From contig JAZDIP010000054.1 of the NCBI GenBank assembly GCA_043804925.1, forward strand, positions 1-6,750: a stretch of DNA of 6,750 nt. The letters run 5' to 3'. Each line of letters opens with the position of its first letter. Within the stretch, counting starts at the first letter, position 1. Position numbers and translations under genes: made by a program. The notes under the pieces were generated by a model. It had not been told where the DNA came from. It saw only the letters and a program-made list of their open reading frames with translations, and made no database searches. Shown piece after piece: positions 5,301 through 6,750 of this stretch. This DNA comes from ChocPot-Mid sp043804925 (GTDB taxonomy: Bacteria; Bacteroidota; Ignavibacteria; Kapaibacteriales; UBA2268).

Positions 5301-6325
5301 CCGAAAAGTTGTTCTTCCGGCGTGCTTCCGTATTCCTTAGCATTTTTAATATTATCAATCCTGTTTTCCGATTCAAGTTTCCTGATAATATTTTCAATTA
5401 TACTTCCTTCATTTCTTGTTTTTTCTGAACATCTTTTAATAAGTTTTTTTCCGCCGTTGCTGACTTCTTCGAGTCCCATAATATACAAAAGCTCGTAATA
5501 AAAATCTTTATTCAAAGAGTTACTGTCGTTTGCAAACGGTTTGCTCATCAAAAATTCCGGTGAAAACACTTTATACAATCCTAACAAGTCTTTTTCCACG
5601 GAGTCAACTGCTGTATAATTCCCCTCTTGAGAGGGGTGTCCCGCAAAGACGAAGTGTGTTCTTCCGTCTTCTGTTTTCTCTTTTCTATCACCTAAAGCCG
5701 AAGGGTAAGTCCTCAAATCAAAATGAGCACAGTAAATTTCCTCATTAATTTCATTCAGTTTATTTTCAGTAAAATCGTAAAAAGTTTTTGTTCTTTCATC
5801 AACAAATGCACTGTTATTCCAACTGTCAAACTGCTTTTTAAATTCTGAATTATTATAAAAGAACTTTTCAAAATCAGAGGCATCAAAAATATACCATTCA
5901 TAAGCATTGGTTATTATAAGCTTTTTAATTTCAAAATTCTTATTCTCTATTCTTTCTCTCAGGTAGTACAGTACAAGTTCATGAAATGCTTTTTTGTTAA
6001 TATTATCATAGGAAATCATCTCCGATTTATTCGACGGGCTTTTAGCTTCAATCATCACAATAGCGGGACTTGTTGTTTTGCTGTCCCTGTGAATCACAAG
6101 GTCTGTTCTTCCTTTTGTGTTGATGAAGTTAGAATTTTTATAGAAGCTGTCCTCGAGAAAAGTCTTGATAATATTCTTGTTATGTTCTTCGGATTCGTTA
6201 ACGTTAATATTTTGAATAAGTTTGTTTAAACTGAGAGAAAACTTATTAAAATTTACACGAATAACGTTGGCTTTAAGGTAAGCCTTATTAATCATTTTTT
6301 CCGGCGGCGAACAAATTAATTTCAT
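2354..6325 (-). CDS. Type IIG-like restriction-modification enzyme (nuclease + N6-adenine methyltransferase + specificity)
   Basis: A 1323-residue single-chain defence enzyme expected to methylate adenine in its target and cut unmodified DNA, using SAM. Residues 1-205 form an HsdR-N/PD-(D/E)xK-like nuclease: Asp75 (GRTDLVIH) with Glu93 and Lys95 (IEAKSP). Residues about 245-480 are a helical connector. The methyltransferase has motif I DPAVGSGHF (575-583), GVDINPNS (671-678) and catalytic motif IV NPPY (865-868), the order of gamma-class N6-adenine enzymes. A charged coiled coil (about 785-830) lies between them. The C-terminal third (about 1025-1300) is a TaqI/Eco57I-like target recognition domain: NRGIITGYNEAFIID, LLRGRDIKKY, NSKIIDWFYKKLS and the IPIPK strand-end. 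It is longer than Eco57I (about 1000 residues) but without helicase motifs, so not type ISP. All key residues are present. Oddities: a repeat-derived peptide near residues 220-238, and a stop codon inside a repeat. PglX of BREX is less likely because of the nuclease. The start at 6325 fits the usual MKLI..NKAYLK opening. Confidence 0.87.
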   Translation of the reverse strand: MKLICSPPEKMINKAYLKANVIRVNFNKFSLSLNKLIQNINVNESEEHNKNIIKTFLEDSFYKNSNFINTKGRTDLVIHRDSKTTSPAIVMIEAKSPSNKSEMISYDNINKKAFHELVLYYLRERIENKNFEIKKLIITNAYEWYIFDASDFEKFFYNNSEFKKQFDSWNNSAFVDERTKTFYDFTENKLNEINEEIYCAHFDLRTYPSALGDRKEKTEDGRTHFVFAGHPSQEGNYTAVDSVEKDLLGLYKVFSPEFLMSKPFANDSNSLNKDFYYELLYIMGLEEVSNGGKKLIKRCSEKTRNEGSIIENIIRKLESENRIDNIKNAKEYGSTPEEQLFGIALQLALTWLNRILFMKLLESQLIRYNNGDKNYRFLDADRNTDFNGLNTLFFKVLNIREDDRYQNLKEKYDFLPYLNSSLFEITELEKDATDISGLEDNLTMPLYKRTVLKDVKGNRSKSELLTQEYLLRFLDAYDFGTTGAEEIVEEDKALINASVLGLVFEKINGYKDGSFFTPGFITMYMANESVRLATIQKFNDKFGWDLKEFSELYNQIDKIDIKDANAVIDDLKICDPAVGSGHFLVSVLNEIIAMKSELKIFIDKEGKRLRDYRITVINDELHIEDEEGKIFDYHVIEGDPFRGRRINPEKQIVQETIFEEKRKIIENCLFGVDINPNSVQICRLRLWIELLKSAYYTKTSHYKTMETLPNIDINIKCGNSLVSKYGFDQSTKIGDEATIARYKFAVDTYKNITDRGKKTELKKTIEEIKSGIKGHWHPENKERMKLAEELHRLNTEKDIFASEKDKERIEKKKEKLIEKIGKLKEEEAKSNGNGMYWNAFDWRFEFPEVLDDSGNFMGFDIVIGNPPYIQLQKNEGKLSGSPKFEDYKTFDRTGDIYCLFYERGFYILKNQGYLTFITSNKWMRAGYGENTRRFLAENTNPKILIDFGGLKVFDHATVDTNILIYEKAKNRKKCRAVLFRNDFQQDDDIKLYIQNNEINIKEYVDEKAWVISSKIENKIKSKIEKAGIQLKDWDFNINRGIITGYNEAFIIDRKVKDELVAKDSKSIDFIKPLLRGRDIKKYKTNIVNKWVIMIPKGFTIKTMLDIKKNIVSEPRPHYGYVEYDPAWEFFKENYPALANHLIKFKSQAEKRQDQGDYWWELRACAYLDEFENEKVVYNDICQNLTFSLVDSSIYFNNTAYFIPNSPYNKYFVAILNSKIIDWFYKKLSVQLGEKAVRMFSIYVEKIPIPKVKDSDLQLFQKLVDEILLKKDSNQSTLKEEKQIDLMVYKLYDLTYDEVKTIDPNFQPSKAEYEKYELEYLSEP
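5617..5662. repeat. Repeat-like palindromic element in frame inside the restriction enzyme gene
   Basis: The core is CCCCTCT-TG-AGAGGGG (5621-5636), a perfect 7+2+7 palindrome and strikingly GC-rich for this gene. It is followed by GTCCCGCAAAGACG, which looks like half of a second, decayed hairpin, and by AGTGTGTT. On the coding strand it gives HFVFAGHPSQEGN (224-236), within a hydrophilic stretch between nuclease and connector. I recall this nucleotide motif as a dispersed repeat in Bacteroidota/Ignavibacteria genomes; that memory is unverified. No frame disruption results. Confidence 0.55.
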
Positions 6326-6327
6326 TT

Positions 6328-6340
6328 TTCTTATTAAGAA
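6328..6340. promoter_or_regulatory. Inverted repeat TTCTTA-T-TAAGAA just upstream of the restriction gene
   Basis: Perfect 6+1+6 inverted repeat ending 2 nt before the start codon on the minus strand. It could be an operator or a small leader hairpin affecting ribosome access. No adjacent controller (C) protein gene is seen, so the function is open. Confidence 0.35.
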
Positions 6341-6458
6341 TTTAAAAAATATAAATTTACAAATTCTTTTCTAAATATCATATTATTAATTATCTAAAAT
6401 TATTTCTGATACTATTGGAGAATAATATATTTGAATTTTGAAATTAAGTGTTGAACTT
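6341..6458. other. AT-rich upstream region of the restriction gene, nothing definite
   Basis: About 120 nt of very AT-rich DNA with no ORF, no RNA gene and no convincing repeat. It must carry the restriction gene promoter unless transcription comes from further right. The best -7 candidate on the minus strand is TATATTTT (6353-6346), one base off TAnnTTTG, with no good -33 partner. Confidence 0.5.
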
Positions 6459-6508
6459 TCTCCCTTCTCAATATCTGCTGTCTACCTTCTACCGTCTCCA
6501 ATCTTTCG
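6459..6508 (+). repeat. Family C: degenerate heptamer array (TCTACCT type)
   Basis: Successive units begin TCT at 6459, 6466, 6474, 6481, 6488, 6495 and 6502. The clearest four are TCTACCT (6481), TCTACCG (6488), TCTCCAA (6495) and TCTTTCG (6502), an exact 7-nt step; the one before 6474 is 8 nt long. It runs straight into the TTTCGCC/TTTCACG array. Confidence 0.6.
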
Positions 6509-6537
6509 TTTCGCCGTTTCACGTTTCGCCGTTTCAC
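6508..6537 (+). repeat. 15-nt tandem duplication GTTTCGCCGTTTCAC x2
   Basis: Two identical adjacent 15-mers (6508-6522 and 6523-6537). Each is itself a pair of similar 8- and 7-nt units, so the stretch is also four units of the GTTTC type. It continues the period of the heptamer array on its left. Confidence 0.85.
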
Positions 6538-6561
6538 GAAAAATAATCAAATCTTCAAACA

Positions 6562-6593
6562 TTTGCGTTTTTGCTTCTTGGTGTATTAGTGTG
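6562..6593 (+). repeat. Family D: four 8-nt units (TTTGCGTT type)
   Basis: Units TTTGCGTT (6562), TTTGCTTC (6570), TTGGTGTA (6578) and TTAGTGTG (6586) follow each other with an exact 8-nt step and a loose TTnG core. It is degenerate, so single-copy evidence is modest; the parallel with the other four-unit arrays raises confidence. Confidence 0.5.
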
Positions 6594-6595
6594 AA

Positions 6596-6669
6596 ATAGT
6601 TTAATCCCTCTGGGATAAAGACCGTTTGTGTTATGCTTTGTTACCATAGTTTAATCCCGCTGGGATAAA
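6596..6669 (+). repeat. Family E: pair of 24-nt palindrome-bearing repeats exactly 50 nt apart
   Basis: Copies at 6596-6619 and 6646-6669 are identical except for one base (T or G in the centre). Each holds ATCCC-nCT-GGGAT, a 5-bp stem with a 3-nt loop, between ATAGTTTA and AAA. The 26 nt between them are unique within the window. This looks like a REP-type doublet rather than a CRISPR. Confidence 0.75.
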
Positions 6670-6671
6670 TT

Positions 6672-6710
6672 CTCAGTGTAGCTCTGTGCATCCTCTGAGT
6701 AGCTCTGTGT
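6672..6710 (-). repeat. Family B repeat, copy 2 (inverted): four CACAGAG-type octamers phased 10-11-10
   Basis: On the minus strand: ACACAGAG (6710-6703), ACTCAGAG (6700-6693), GCACAGAG (6689-6682) and ACACTGAG (6679-6672), with linkers of 2, 3 and 2 nt. Unit type, number and spacing equal copy 1 at 2231-2269, in the opposite orientation. The two copies flank the restriction-modification gene. Confidence 0.72.
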
Positions 6711-6720
6711 AACTGCCTTC

Positions 6721-6750
6721 CATTCTACATTCTACATCATACATTTTACA
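6721..6750 (+). repeat. Heptamer array (CATTCTA type) running off the window
   Basis: CATTCTA (6721), CATTCTA (6728), CATCATA (6735) and CATTTTA (6742), then CA at the edge. Four units with an exact 7-nt step are visible and the array may continue. It resembles family C in period and in its TCTA core. Confidence 0.65.

Noticed and set aside
3030..6229. Several plus-strand ORFs of 61-108 codons
   Set aside because: All are antisense to the restriction enzyme gene and show the Ser/Phe/Leu-rich composition of a mirrored Lys/Glu-rich protein; none has a recognisable domain.
2354..6325. BREX PglX or DISARM methyltransferase
   Set aside because: The N-terminal D...ExK nuclease motif and the absence of any partner genes on either side within the window favour a stand-alone type IIG-like enzyme.
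6346..6380. Promoter of the restriction gene at TATATTTT or TAAATTTA
   Set aside because: Each is one base off the -7 box and lacks a convincing TTG at the right distance; such matches are expected by chance in this AT-rich stretch.
6596..6669. Possible CRISPR: two 24-nt repeats with a 26-nt spacer
   Set aside because: Only two copies, no cas genes in view, and a short palindrome typical of REP elements. The next 50-nt step shows no third copy.

Overview
The window comes from an AT-rich bacterium, most probably of the Bacteroidota/Ignavibacteriota (FCB) group. Three things point there. Two promoters match the Bacteroidetes -33/-7 type (TTG, about 20 nt, TATATTTG). Most starts have A-rich leaders rather than a Shine-Dalgarno sequence. 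The intergenic DNA is packed with short-period repeat families that I remember (not looked up) as common in genomes of this group. The lineage is inferred from these features, not from a marker gene.

Layout, left to right. At 1-141 is the end of an IS1-family insertion sequence pointing out of the window on the minus strand: a terminal inverted repeat, a promoter, a long hairpin and the first 24 codons of a transposase, missed if only longer ORFs are considered. At 158-1027 (-) is a lipoprotein glutaminyl-peptide cyclotransferase. Divergent from it, 1174-2128 (+) is a two-gene operon of an SdpR-like ArsR-fold repressor and an SdpI-like six-helix membrane protein. At 2123-2366 lies a mosaic of repeats in which both converging genes terminate. 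At 2354-6325 (-) is a single-chain restriction-modification enzyme of 1323 residues (type IIG style: nuclease, adenine methyltransferase, TaqI/Eco57I-like target recognition). The last 425 nt hold its AT-rich upstream region and then a dense stack of degenerate short-period repeats.

The genes do not form one pathway. The sdpRI-like pair is a self-contained regulator/membrane module without the SDP toxin genes in view. The restriction enzyme is a solitary defence gene. The cyclotransferase modifies N-terminal glutamine of exported proteins or peptides.

The most unusual content is the repeats. One repeat-like palindrome lies in frame inside the restriction enzyme gene. Two others supply or contain the stop codons of the two convergent genes. 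The intergenic arrays are repeatedly built from four units with periods of 7, 8, 9 and 10-11 nt. The 10-11-10 phased family occurs as an inverted pair flanking the restriction-modification gene. The IS1 hairpin looks built to silence transposase translation from read-through transcripts.
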